A stretch of 18,133 bases of DNA from Legionellaceae bacterium (GTDB taxonomy: Bacteria > Pseudomonadota > Gammaproteobacteria > Legionellales > Legionellaceae), in assembly GCA_947505025.1 (NCBI GenBank), contig CANNIJ010000021.1:1-18133 (forward strand), written 5' to 3'. This document shows, in pieces, positions 7,635 through 14,876 of the stretch. The notes below the pieces were generated by a model. The model was given only the letters and a program-made list of their open reading frames with translations, was not told the origin of the DNA and made no database searches. How positions within the stretch are numbered: the first letter of the stretch is position 1; each line of letters opens with the position of its first letter. The position numbers were made by a program, and so were the translations under genes.

Positions 7635-8893
7635 TGCCGGCGCATGATTTGGTCTCACGCTGGCGTCCATGGATTGTTTGTTTGGCGGCTTCTTTGTTTT
7701 TCTTTTATGAGTTCATTCAAGGCAATATGTTTGCCAGTATAGCCAACGAGGTTATGCGTGACTTTCACGTTCAAGCCGATAAGATGACTTACTTATCCAG
7801 TATTTATTATGCCTCAAATGTATTGTTTTTATTTTTTTCCGGACAGATCCTGGATCGTTTTTCTGTGAAAAAGACATTATTACTAGCGATGTTATTGTGT
7901 GTTTCCAGCACCTTTGTATTGGCATTGACACACTCATTTACAGTAGCATTATGGTGTCGTTTCGTTACTGGCATTGGCAGCGCTTTTTGTTTTCTTGGTC
8001 CAATACGGATTGCATCAGTTTGGTTTATGCCCAAACGCATGGCTTTTGTGACTGGGGTTGTAGTGACCATGGCAATGACTGGTGGAATGCTAGCGCAGTA
8101 CCCATTAACTAAGTTAGTTAGTTGGCTGGGTTTTCGTCATTCTTTGTTTTGTGTGGGTTGGTTAGGTTTGTTTCTTTGGTCAATAATGTGGATTTTTGTC
8201 GAGGATCGTCCCAAGAAACAAACAAAAATTGCGACTATAACTTGCAGCTTCGCAGCTCGCGTCCAGCAAACATATTTGAACCCAAAAATCTTAAGTGCTG
8301 CAATGTATACCAGTTTAATGAATATGAGTATTGCGGTTTTTGGTGCAGTCATGGGATCTTTGTATTTGATGCAGCGTTTGGACGTGACTAAAGAACAAGC
8401 TGCCATGGTAAATTCCATGTTATTTTTGGGCGTGATTCTTGGCGGACCATTAGTTGGATTGTTTTCAGATAAATTAGGTCAAAGATTATTGCCAATGAAA
8501 ATCGGTACGATTGCATCAATGATTACATTGGCGCTTATTTTATTCGCTGATGTTTCTTTAGGCTATATGTGTGTTCTATTCTTTTTGTTAGGTTTTTTTA
8601 CCTCATCCCAAGTTATAGGATATGCTTTAGTTGCAGAAAGCAGCTCAACGCTGATGACAGCAACTGCTTTGAGTGTAGTCTCAATTTTAACTCAGGCCGG
8701 ATATATATTTTATCAAAATATATTTAGTCGCTTGTTGTTATGGTACGGCGATATGCATATTGTTGCGGGGGTTCCTGTGTACTCTTTGAGAGATTATCAA
8801 ACAGCCGCGATGATTCTGCCAGTTGGTCTATTACTGGCTTTCGTGGCGATGATTCCACTTAAAGAGACTTATTGTCGTCAGGAGATTCGATGA
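7634..8893 (+). CDS. MFS transporter, Legionella/Coxiella-type (second of tandem pair)
   Basis: A 419-residue paralogue of the preceding carrier with the same N-terminus (RPWIVCLAASLFFFYEFIQ), the loop motifs ILDRFSVKK and LFSDKLGQR, and twelve predicted helices. Both proteins share the stretch LGFFTS.QVI.Y.L.AES near helix 10, so they probably arose by duplication and may handle related substrates. The ATG at 7634 overlaps the TGA of the first carrier by one base (TGATG). Its own TGA overlaps the deoB ATG by four bases (ATGA, 8890-8893). The tight coupling to a phosphopentomutase gene is the main hint that the pair feeds nucleoside salvage; nothing in the sequence proves the substrate. Confidence 0.9.
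   Translation: MPAHDLVSRWRPWIVCLAASLFFFYEFIQGNMFASIANEVMRDFHVQADKMTYLSSIYYASNVLFLFFSGQILDRFSVKKTLLLAMLLCVSSTFVLALTHSFTVALWCRFVTGIGSAFCFLGPIRIASVWFMPKRMAFVTGVVVTMAMTGGMLAQYPLTKLVSWLGFRHSLFCVGWLGLFLWSIMWIFVEDRPKKQTKIATITCSFAARVQQTYLNPKILSAAMYTSLMNMSIAVFGAVMGSLYLMQRLDVTKEQAAMVNSMLFLGVILGGPLVGLFSDKLGQRLLPMKIGTIASMITLALILFADVSLGYMCVLFFLLGFFTSSQVIGYALVAESSSTLMTATALSVVSILTQAGYIFYQNIFSRLLLWYGDMHIVAGVPVYSLRDYQTAAMILPVGLLLAFVAMIPLKETYCRQEIR
8880..8884 (+). promoter_or_regulatory. Ribosome-binding site that decides the deoB start
   Basis: AGGAG, 5 bases before the ATG at 8890, inside the end of the second MFS gene. An in-frame TTG at 8872 has no such site. Confidence 0.7.
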
Positions 8894-10110
8894 ACCAAGC
8901 ACGAGTGTTTTTGTTAATAATGGACTCATTTGGAATTGGTGCTAGTGCCGACGCACTGAGTTATGGTGATCAAGATGCGAATACATTATTACATATTCTT
9001 GAGGAATGTCAGGCCGGACGTGCGGATAAAGCCGGCGCACGCAGCGGCGAGTTAAAAATACCTAATTTGGCACGTCTGGGAATTTACCATGCTATGGCGG
9101 AGCGTGAGCCATTGAGTGTAGATATTTCTCAACTAGACGATCCGGTGGGATGTTACGGCCATGCATGTGAGCAAAGTTTGGGCAAAGATACTCCAAGTGG
9201 TCATTGGGAAATGGCTGGTGTCCCAGTTTTAGAGCCTTGGGGATACTTTCCTGATACTCCACAGTGCTTTCCGCAGAGCTTGATTAATGAATTAATCCAT
9301 CGTGCTAAATTGCCAGGGGTTCTAGCTGAATGCCACGCCTCAGGTACTGAGGTTATTAAACAATGGGGTGATGAGCATTTACGCTCAGGAAAACCTATAG
9401 TCTACACATCTGGCGACAGTGTATTGCAAATTGCGGCACATGAAAGTGAGTTTGGCTTGCAACGGTTATACGATGTATGCGAGATTGCGCGTGAATTAGT
9501 TGATCCATATATGGTTGGGCGGGTTATTGCTCGACCATTCACCGGCAGATCCGGTGAGTTTGTACGCTCCGGGCATCGTCGAGACTATTCCAGCTTGCCA
9601 CCGGAAAAAACATTATTAGATTTTCTTAAAGACGCTGATCGATCTGTTATTGGGATCGGTAAAATTGCAGATATTTTTGCGCATCAAGGCATCACACAAA
9701 GTTTATTAGCGCATGGTAATATGGCATTATTCGATACTACGTTAGATGCCATGGACACAGCTGAGCCGGGAAGTTTGGTTTTGACTAATTTTGTTGATTT
9801 TGATTCTTCTTATGGACATCGGCGTGATGTAATTGGGTATGCGCATGCGCTTGAGGTATTTGATGCAAGGTTACCTAGTTTGATCGCAAAAATGGCTCCA
9901 GATGACTGTTTAATTATCAGTGCTGATCATGGTTGTGATCCAACTTTTCCTGGATCAGATCATACTCGAGAGGATGTACCTGTTTTGGTTTACGGGCATA
10001 ATCTGCGTGCAAAATCGATTGGTAAACGCTCTACTTTCGCGGATATTGGACAAAGTATTGCACAATATTTGAAGATAGATCCATTGGCGCGTGGAGTCTC
10101 ATTTTTATGA
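8890..10110 (+). CDS. deoB: Phosphopentomutase
   Basis: Interconverts (deoxy)ribose-1-phosphate and (deoxy)ribose-5-phosphate, linking nucleoside phosphorolysis to the pentose phosphate pathway. It is a Mn-dependent alkaline-phosphatase-superfamily enzyme. The protein has 406 residues from ATG 8890 (407 in E. coli) and starts like the family, RVFLLIMDSFGIGASADA with the metal Asp. The phosphorylated Thr lies in GKDTPSGHWEMAGVPVLE (about residue 101). Metal-binding motifs at the end are TNFVDFDSSYGHRRDV, SADHGCDPTFPGSDHTRE and the closing FADIGQS. All expected active-site motifs are present. It sits between two MFS carriers and zur with 4-bp overlaps on both sides. No other deo genes (deoA, deoC, deoD) are in the window. 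Confidence 0.97.
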   Translation: MNQARVFLLIMDSFGIGASADALSYGDQDANTLLHILEECQAGRADKAGARSGELKIPNLARLGIYHAMAEREPLSVDISQLDDPVGCYGHACEQSLGKDTPSGHWEMAGVPVLEPWGYFPDTPQCFPQSLINELIHRAKLPGVLAECHASGTEVIKQWGDEHLRSGKPIVYTSGDSVLQIAAHESEFGLQRLYDVCEIARELVDPYMVGRVIARPFTGRSGEFVRSGHRRDYSSLPPEKTLLDFLKDADRSVIGIGKIADIFAHQGITQSLLAHGNMALFDTTLDAMDTAEPGSLVLTNFVDFDSSYGHRRDVIGYAHALEVFDARLPSLIAKMAPDDCLIISADHGCDPTFPGSDHTREDVPVLVYGHNLRAKSIGKRSTFADIGQSIAQYLKIDPLARGVSFL

Positions 10111-10529
10111 GTGAGTTCAAGCAGTATGTTGATAATCTTGAACTTAAGATGACCTCAGTAAGAACAGAGGTTCTACATATTTTATGGTCTGCTGATCGAC
10201 CACTAAAAGCTTATGAGATTCTTGCACGATTAGTTGAAAAAAAGCCCAACGCCACGCCTCCAACAGTTTATCGTTCTTTAGCTTTTTTATTGTCTGTGGG
10301 GATTGTGCATAAAGTGGAATCTATTCAGTCATATACTTTATGTTGTGCGCCGAAGAAGAAATTTTCCAGTGAGGTATTAATGGTGTGTCATGCATGCCAT
10401 GGTGTGGTTGAAATGTATGATGACGTTCTGCGAAATATGATTTCCAATCTAGCTCAACACTATGCATTTAAATTACACAAGCACGCAATTGAGCTGCAAG
10501 GTTTATGTGAATCTTGTGTTGCTGCCTAG
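10107..10529 (+). CDS. zur: Fur-family regulator, Zur type (zinc uptake)
   Basis: Zinc-sensing repressor, normally of znuABC and zinc-independent ribosomal proteins. The 140-residue protein has the Zur-type winged helix (KPNATPPTVYRSLAFLL, 46-62) and the Zur-typical VHKVESIQSYTLC. The structural zinc site is C94/C97 (CHAC) with C134/C137 (GLCESC). Of the regulatory site, H68, C79 and E102 match E. coli Zur H77, C88 and E111, but the residue at the place of H96 is Ser87, in a KKKFSS stretch. Zinc sensing may therefore be altered. The ATG overlaps the deoB stop (ATGA), so it is transcribed from the MFS promoter region unless an internal promoter exists. No zinc uptake genes are nearby. A Fur or PerR role is less likely given the closing motifs. 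Confidence 0.88.
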   Translation: MSEFKQYVDNLELKMTSVRTEVLHILWSADRPLKAYEILARLVEKKPNATPPTVYRSLAFLLSVGIVHKVESIQSYTLCCAPKKKFSSEVLMVCHACHGVVEMYDDVLRNMISNLAQHYAFKLHKHAIELQGLCESCVAA

Positions 10530-11281
10530 GGATCATCAAAATATATATCATTTAATTGTTTAAAGTCTAGTGTACTTTCATAGATTAAGATTGCGTGGTT
10601 AATCTCAGTGGCCAAGCCAGGATTTTCTGGATTAACAGCAATACCCAAGCCAAATCCCAAAAGAAATGGGTCGCCCACGGCAATTAGTTTTCCAGCTGAA
10701 TTATTTTGCCAATAGATGGTGGTTTCATTATTCATTAGGGCTAAATCAATTCGGCCATGATTAAGTGCATCGATCATTTCATTACTATGATGAAAGGTAA
10801 TGATTTTTTTACTCATACCAGGTATTTGTGTTAGATCAGCTGCAAATGAACTTCCCGTGGTCACACCTATTTTTTTGTTAGTGTAGAGTGTTTTTTGATC
10901 TTGTTGTGCGGATTTATTTGATATTTGCGTGACATTATCTAGAAAGCGCACATTACTCAGCAGGTATGGTATGGTAAAGTTTACTTGTTTATAGCTTTCT
11001 AGAGTGATAGTGAGTGCACCTATAGCCAAATCAACACTATGATCAGCAACAGCTGTGATTAATTTTTCACCGCTCATCGGGACAAAAGTACAGGATCGTC
11101 TCATGATTTTACATAGTTTTGTCATCATGACTATGTCAAATCCAGAAAGTTTGTTTTGCACGGCTTGCATGACATATGGAGGTAAGAAATGTGGTACTGC
11201 GATTCTTAATGCTGGTAAGTCCGCAGTTGAAAGTGCAGTATGACAGAAATATAATATCAAGATTTGCAAGAGTTTACGCAT
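10526..11281 (-). CDS. Periplasmic solute-binding protein, SBP_bac_3 family, unusual ligand site
   Basis: This 251-residue secreted protein has a signal peptide (1-20, ending near LSTA) and the two-lobed family-3 fold: LRIAVPHFLPPYVM (25-38), SGFDIVMMTKLCKIM (46-60), FVPMSGEKLITAVADHSVDLAIGALTIT (66-93) and VNFTIPY (100-106). Family members normally deliver polar amino acids to an ABC importer. Two residues that usually hold the amino acid are changed: the Arg of the TPER motif is Ser (TLES, S96) and the Asp near AVLAD is Asn184. The ligand may therefore not be a standard alpha-amino acid. No permease or ATPase gene is adjacent. It lies 56 bp downstream of clpB on the same strand but has its own -10 box. 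It converges with zur, and the two genes share the four bases CTAG at their stops. Confidence 0.88.
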   Translation of the reverse strand: MRKLLQILILYFCHTALSTADLPALRIAVPHFLPPYVMQAVQNKLSGFDIVMMTKLCKIMRRSCTFVPMSGEKLITAVADHSVDLAIGALTITLESYKQVNFTIPYLLSNVRFLDNVTQISNKSAQQDQKTLYTNKKIGVTTGSSFAADLTQIPGMSKKIITFHHSNEMIDALNHGRIDLALMNNETTIYWQNNSAGKLIAVGDPFLLGFGLGIAVNPENPGLATEINHAILIYESTLDFKQLNDIYFDDP

Positions 11282-11307
11282 TTTATAACTCTTATTGAAA
11301 GCCTTTA

Positions 11308-11313
11308 ATTATA
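11308..11313 (-). promoter_or_regulatory. Probable -10 box of the SBP gene
   Basis: Perfect minus-strand TATAAT, 26 bp before the SBP ATG, in the 56-bp gap after clpB. No consensus -35 at 16-18 bp; the upstream sequence is T-rich. Confidence 0.4.
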
Positions 11314-11337
11314 GTTTAGTGTAAAAAACAAAAAGCG

Positions 11338-13914
11338 TTATTTTACACTCATGATTAGTCGATCATCTTGCATAGAAACGTTAATCACATCGCCGGATTT
11401 AAATGTTCCATTTAGCAAGGACTCAGCCAATGGGTTTTCTAATTTTTGTTGAATCGCGCGCTTTAATGGCCGCGCCCCATAACTTGGGTCAAAACCAATT
11501 TCGGCTAAATAATTTAATGCCGGCGGTTCGATCGTTAATATGATATTTTGCGATGCAAGACGTTGTGTTAACAAGTCAATTTGTAATTCGGCAATTTTAG
11601 CAATTTGCGCAGTGGTTAATGCATGAAATACCACACTTTCATCAATGCGGTTAATAAATTCTGGTCGAAAATGCTCAGATACCAAGCGCATTACGGTGGT
11701 TTTAATTTCTTCATATGTATGTGTTGGGCCCATTTCTTGAATCAAGTGCGATCCGATATTGGACGTCATTACGATCACAGTGTTACGAAAATCAACGGTA
11801 CGCCCTTGGCCGTCAGTTAAGCGACCGTCATCTAAGACCTGAAGTAAGATATTAAATACATCCGCATGTGCTTTTTCAATCTCATCCAGTAAAATCAACG
11901 CATATGGTCGACGACGTATGGCTTCGGTTAAATAACCACCCTCTTCATAGCCAACATAACCCGGAGGGGCTCCAATTAGTCTGGATACGGTGTGTTTTTC
12001 CATAAATTCAGACATGTCGATGCGTACCATGGAATTAACTGTATCGAACAAAAATGTTGCAAGTGTTTTACATAGTTCAGTTTTACCCACGCCAGTAGGC
12101 CCCAAAAACAGAAATGAACCAATTGGGCGATTGGGATCCGATAAACCAGCACGTGATCGACGAATTGCATTTGCAACTGCAGCTACTGCAGGGTCTTGGC
12201 CAATTAAATGTTCATGTAATGCAGACTCCATGCCGAGTAATTTTTCTTTCTCACCCTCCAACATTTTAGACACAGGGATCCCAGTTGATTTGGAGACCAC
12301 ATCTGCAATTTCTTCTGCAGTAACTTTATTGCGCATCAGTTTAGTTTCAATTGGGTTTGTATCCGTAACATCTGCCAGCTGTTTCTCTAGCACAGGAATT
12401 CGTCCATACTGTAACTCAGACATCCGTGCCAGATCTCCGGCACGTCTGGCTGAGTCCATTTCAATTTTGGCTTTTTCCAGCTCTTCTTTTAAATGACTCG
12501 CACCCTGAAGTAATGCTTTTTCACTGGTCCAAATATCTTCCAGATCAGCATATTGTTTACTTAATGTCCCAATGTTTTCTTCTAAGTCTTCTAGACGTTT
12601 TTTAGATGCTGGATCTGATTCTTTTTTTAATGCTTCGCGCTCTATTTTTAATTGGATCATTCTACGGTCTAGCTTGTCCAAGCTTTCTGGTTTAGAGTCA
12701 ATTTCCATACGGATTTGGCTGCCAGCCTCATCCATTAAATCAATCGCTTTGTCTGGAAGTTTACGATCAGTAATATAACGATGAGATAAAGTAGCTGCTG
12801 CCACCAGTGCTGGATCGGTGATTTCTACACCATGATGGATTTCATACCGTTCTTTTAGTCCACGTAGAATTGCAATAGTATCTTCAACACTAGGTTCATT
12901 GACGATTACTTTTTGAAAACGTCGTTCTAGAGCTGCGTCTTTTTCTAGATATTGTCTATATTCATTTAAAGTAGTAGCGCCTATACAATGCAAGTCACCA
13001 CGTGCCAGCGCAGGTTTAAGCATGTTTCCAGCATCCATAGCACCTTCGGCTTTACCGGCGCCGACTAAGGTATGCAATTCGTCGATAAATAGTATAATTT
13101 GACCTTCTTGTTTGGCTAGATCATTTAATACAGATTTTAGTCTTTGTTCAAATTCACCTCTGAATTTAGCTCCGGCAATTAATGACCCCATATCCAGAGA
13201 CAATAATTGTTTGTTTTTCAGTCCTTCAGGGACTTCACCATTGATTATTCGTATAGCTAAGCCTTCAACAATAGCGGTTTTACCTACGCCAGGCTCACCG
13301 ATTAACACAGGATTATTTTTTGTACGTCGTTGTAAAACTTGAATAGTTCGACGAATTTCATCATCTCGACCAATCACCGGATCTAATTTGCCCAGTTCAG
13401 CCAGTGCGGTTAAATCTACAGTATATTTATCTAATGCTTGGCGTTGTTCTTCGGCGTCGGAGTCCTGTACAGTATCTCCACCACGTAAAGTATCAATTGC
13501 CCGTAACATAGCTTGAGGTTGTGCGCCTGCATTTTTTAATATGGTTGATAAACCACCAGTTTCATTGATAGCTGCTACTAGAAACAATTCACAGGCTACA
13601 AAACTGTCATTCCGTTCTGCCGCTAATTTTTCACAGTTATTTAATAATCTAGTCAATGCATTGGAGATATGTACATCGCCTGCACCACCAGAAACACTAG
13701 GCATACGTTCGAGTATTTTTTTTAATTCAGCACGTAATTGTGTGATATTAGCCCCAGATTGAATCAAGATACTTTTTGCAGTTCCTGAGGTTTGTTCTAC
13801 TAGTGCGAGCAGCAGATGTTCCGGCTCAATAAAGCCGTGATTGTGCTTGAGAGCTATGGATTGTGCTAGAGATAATGCTTGCTGAAAGGTTGAGGTTAAT
13901 TTTTCCACGTGCAT
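11338..13914 (-). CDS. clpB: Disaggregase ClpB (Hsp104 family)
   Basis: Cytoplasmic AAA+ hexamer that, with DnaK/DnaJ/GrpE, pulls proteins out of aggregates after heat or other stress. It has 858 residues (857 in E. coli). Domain order: N-terminal Clp repeat domain (1-145), first AAA+ with Walker A GEPGVGKT (206-213, K212) and Walker B FIDE (D278, E279), the coiled-coil middle domain (about 405-525), and second AAA+ with GPTGVGKT (605-612, K611), the pore loop GAPPGYVGYEEGG and LLDEIEKAH (D677, E678). The C-terminal domain has the FDPSYGARPLKRAIQ signature. The catalytic numbers equal those of E. coli. ATG 13914 has GGAG eight bases upstream. Heat-shock control is expected from the family, but I could not find a convincing sigma32 site upstream. 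Confidence 0.98.
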   Translation of the reverse strand: MHVEKLTSTFQQALSLAQSIALKHNHGFIEPEHLLLALVEQTSGTAKSILIQSGANITQLRAELKKILERMPSVSGGAGDVHISNALTRLLNNCEKLAAERNDSFVACELFLVAAINETGGLSTILKNAGAQPQAMLRAIDTLRGGDTVQDSDAEEQRQALDKYTVDLTALAELGKLDPVIGRDDEIRRTIQVLQRRTKNNPVLIGEPGVGKTAIVEGLAIRIINGEVPEGLKNKQLLSLDMGSLIAGAKFRGEFEQRLKSVLNDLAKQEGQIILFIDELHTLVGAGKAEGAMDAGNMLKPALARGDLHCIGATTLNEYRQYLEKDAALERRFQKVIVNEPSVEDTIAILRGLKERYEIHHGVEITDPALVAAATLSHRYITDRKLPDKAIDLMDEAGSQIRMEIDSKPESLDKLDRRMIQLKIEREALKKESDPASKKRLEDLEENIGTLSKQYADLEDIWTSEKALLQGASHLKEELEKAKIEMDSARRAGDLARMSELQYGRIPVLEKQLADVTDTNPIETKLMRNKVTAEEIADVVSKSTGIPVSKMLEGEKEKLLGMESALHEHLIGQDPAVAAVANAIRRSRAGLSDPNRPIGSFLFLGPTGVGKTELCKTLATFLFDTVNSMVRIDMSEFMEKHTVSRLIGAPPGYVGYEEGGYLTEAIRRRPYALILLDEIEKAHADVFNILLQVLDDGRLTDGQGRTVDFRNTVIVMTSNIGSHLIQEMGPTHTYEEIKTTVMRLVSEHFRPEFINRIDESVVFHALTTAQIAKIAELQIDLLTQRLASQNIILTIEPPALNYLAEIGFDPSYGARPLKRAIQQKLENPLAESLLNGTFKSGDVINVSMQDDRLIMSVK

Positions 13915-13954
13915 AGATTTTTCTCCAGGCAGTTATGTGGCTCGATAATTAAAC

Positions 13955-13960
13955 ATTATA
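13955..13960 (-). promoter_or_regulatory. Possible -10 box of clpB
   Basis: Perfect minus-strand TATAAT, 40 bp before the clpB ATG, in the 93-bp gap after the DUF3579 gene. No matching -35 at 16-18 bp, so support is limited. Confidence 0.3.
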
Positions 13961-14007
13961 TGTTAATCTTAGTCTTTTATAGGATTAAAGCAAGCCGGAT
14001 TTAAGGC

Positions 14008-14307
14008 TTAATTATCGGTTGAATCAGCTGGATCTTCGCCGCAAATCTTCAACTGATTTTCCTTGGCAAATTCCATGATGGTTTGATAAACTTCTGGACT
14101 TGCTTCTTGAAGTTTTGGATCGAGCAGAATGCACTTGTAACCTTCGTGATTGACGGTTGGTTGCAACAGTGGACTGTATTGAATACGGCTATTTTTAAAG
14201 CTAGCCATGGTTCCACTCATGCGTTCAGCCCAATCACTTGGTCTGAAAGTTTCGCCGTCGGTGGTTACACCTTCAATGATAATGTTCTTACTTTTCGATG
14301 CGGCCAT
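14008..14307 (-). CDS. DUF3579-family conserved small protein
   Basis: A 99-residue cytoplasmic protein matching the conserved small family I know as DUF3579 in beta- and gammaproteobacteria. Its function is not known. Recognisable parts are GVTTDGETFRPSDWAERM (13-30), YSPLLQPTVNHEGYKCILLD (44-63) and the C-terminal helix VYQTIMEFAKENQLKICGED. No signal peptide, membrane segment or catalytic motif is visible. The ATG at 14307 lies only 23 bp from the divergent epmC start, so their promoters must overlap each other or the coding sequences. The next gene on the same strand is clpB, 93 bp downstream. The family assignment is from memory. Confidence 0.8.
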   Translation of the reverse strand: MAASKSKNIIIEGVTTDGETFRPSDWAERMSGTMASFKNSRIQYSPLLQPTVNHEGYKCILLDPKLQEASPEVYQTIMEFAKENQLKICGEDPADSTDN

Positions 14308-14330
14308 TTTAGCCCAGCCTAGGATATACA

Positions 14331-14876
14331 GTGTTCAGAAGTCAGTATACCACGATTGACCCAGTTACAGGAAACTTGCTGCATCATATAGATGATTTAA
14401 TGTCTATTTTTGATCAATGCTTTTATAAAAGATACCAAACAAGGTTGATTGCAGGTAACGATCTGCCGTTATATATTCCGGCCAACCAGAGCTGTCAGGA
14501 TAATAAGATTATTTTTGCACATGGTTTTTTTAGCAGTGCATTACATGAATGCGCACATTGGTTGATTGCAGGTTCTGCGCGTAGAACTTTAGTGGATTAC
14601 GGATATTGGTATGTTCCTGATGGACGCACTGCAGATCAGCAAGCTTTATTTTATCAGGTTGAAGTAAAGCCACAGGCCCTGGAGTGGATTTTGTCTGATG
14701 CTGCCAGGTATCCGTTTCAGTTTAGTTTGGACAACTTGGATGGTGATCCGCATGACATTCAAGCATTTAAACAGGCAGTGTGCCAGCAAGTCCAGCAGTA
14801 TGGTCTGCATGGCTTGCCGGAGCGCGCCAGGTGTTTAAAAGTTGCAATAGATGATTTTTACCAATTATCCGTCTAA
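14331..14876 (+). CDS. epmC: Elongation factor P hydroxylase EpmC (YfcM), GTG start
   Basis: EpmC hydroxylates the beta-lysylated lysine of elongation factor P, the last step after EpmB and EpmA; EF-P eases ribosome stalling at polyproline. The 181-residue length fits (182 in E. coli). The family core is clear: FAHGFFSSALHECAHWLIAG with HExxH at 72-76 (metal ligands), then SARRTLVDYGYWYVPDGR and EVKPQALEWI, and IPER-like LPERARCL near the end. I take the GTG at 14331 because AGGA lies six bases before it; it gives about 12-16 more N-terminal residues than E. coli. The first ATG (residue 24) would cut into the helix matching E. coli. No efp, epmA or epmB is nearby. The end overlaps recG by 12 bp on the opposite strand. 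Confidence 0.92.
   Translation: MFRSQYTTIDPVTGNLLHHIDDLMSIFDQCFYKRYQTRLIAGNDLPLYIPANQSCQDNKIIFAHGFFSSALHECAHWLIAGSARRTLVDYGYWYVPDGRTADQQALFYQVEVKPQALEWILSDAARYPFQFSLDNLDGDPHDIQAFKQAVCQQVQQYGLHGLPERARCLKVAIDDFYQLSV

Noticed and set aside
7807..8418. Open frames of 71-93 codons on both strands within the second MFS gene
   Set aside because: They lie in other frames of an intact, clearly conserved MFS protein and lack ribosome-binding sites.
11990..12496. 168-codon plus-strand open frame inside clpB
   Set aside because: Antisense to a highly conserved ClpB region; the translation is serine-rich and low in family features, typical of a shadow frame.
13915..14007. Sigma32 heat-shock promoter upstream of clpB
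   Set aside because: Expected from the family, but no CTTGAA-like -35 and no CCCCAT -10 at a fitting distance were found; GCCACATAA alone is not enough.
13992..14009. Hairpin AAGCC/GGCTT at the end of the DUF3579 gene
   Set aside because: Five-pair stem that takes in the stop codon and is followed only by a short GCTTTAA; too weak to call.
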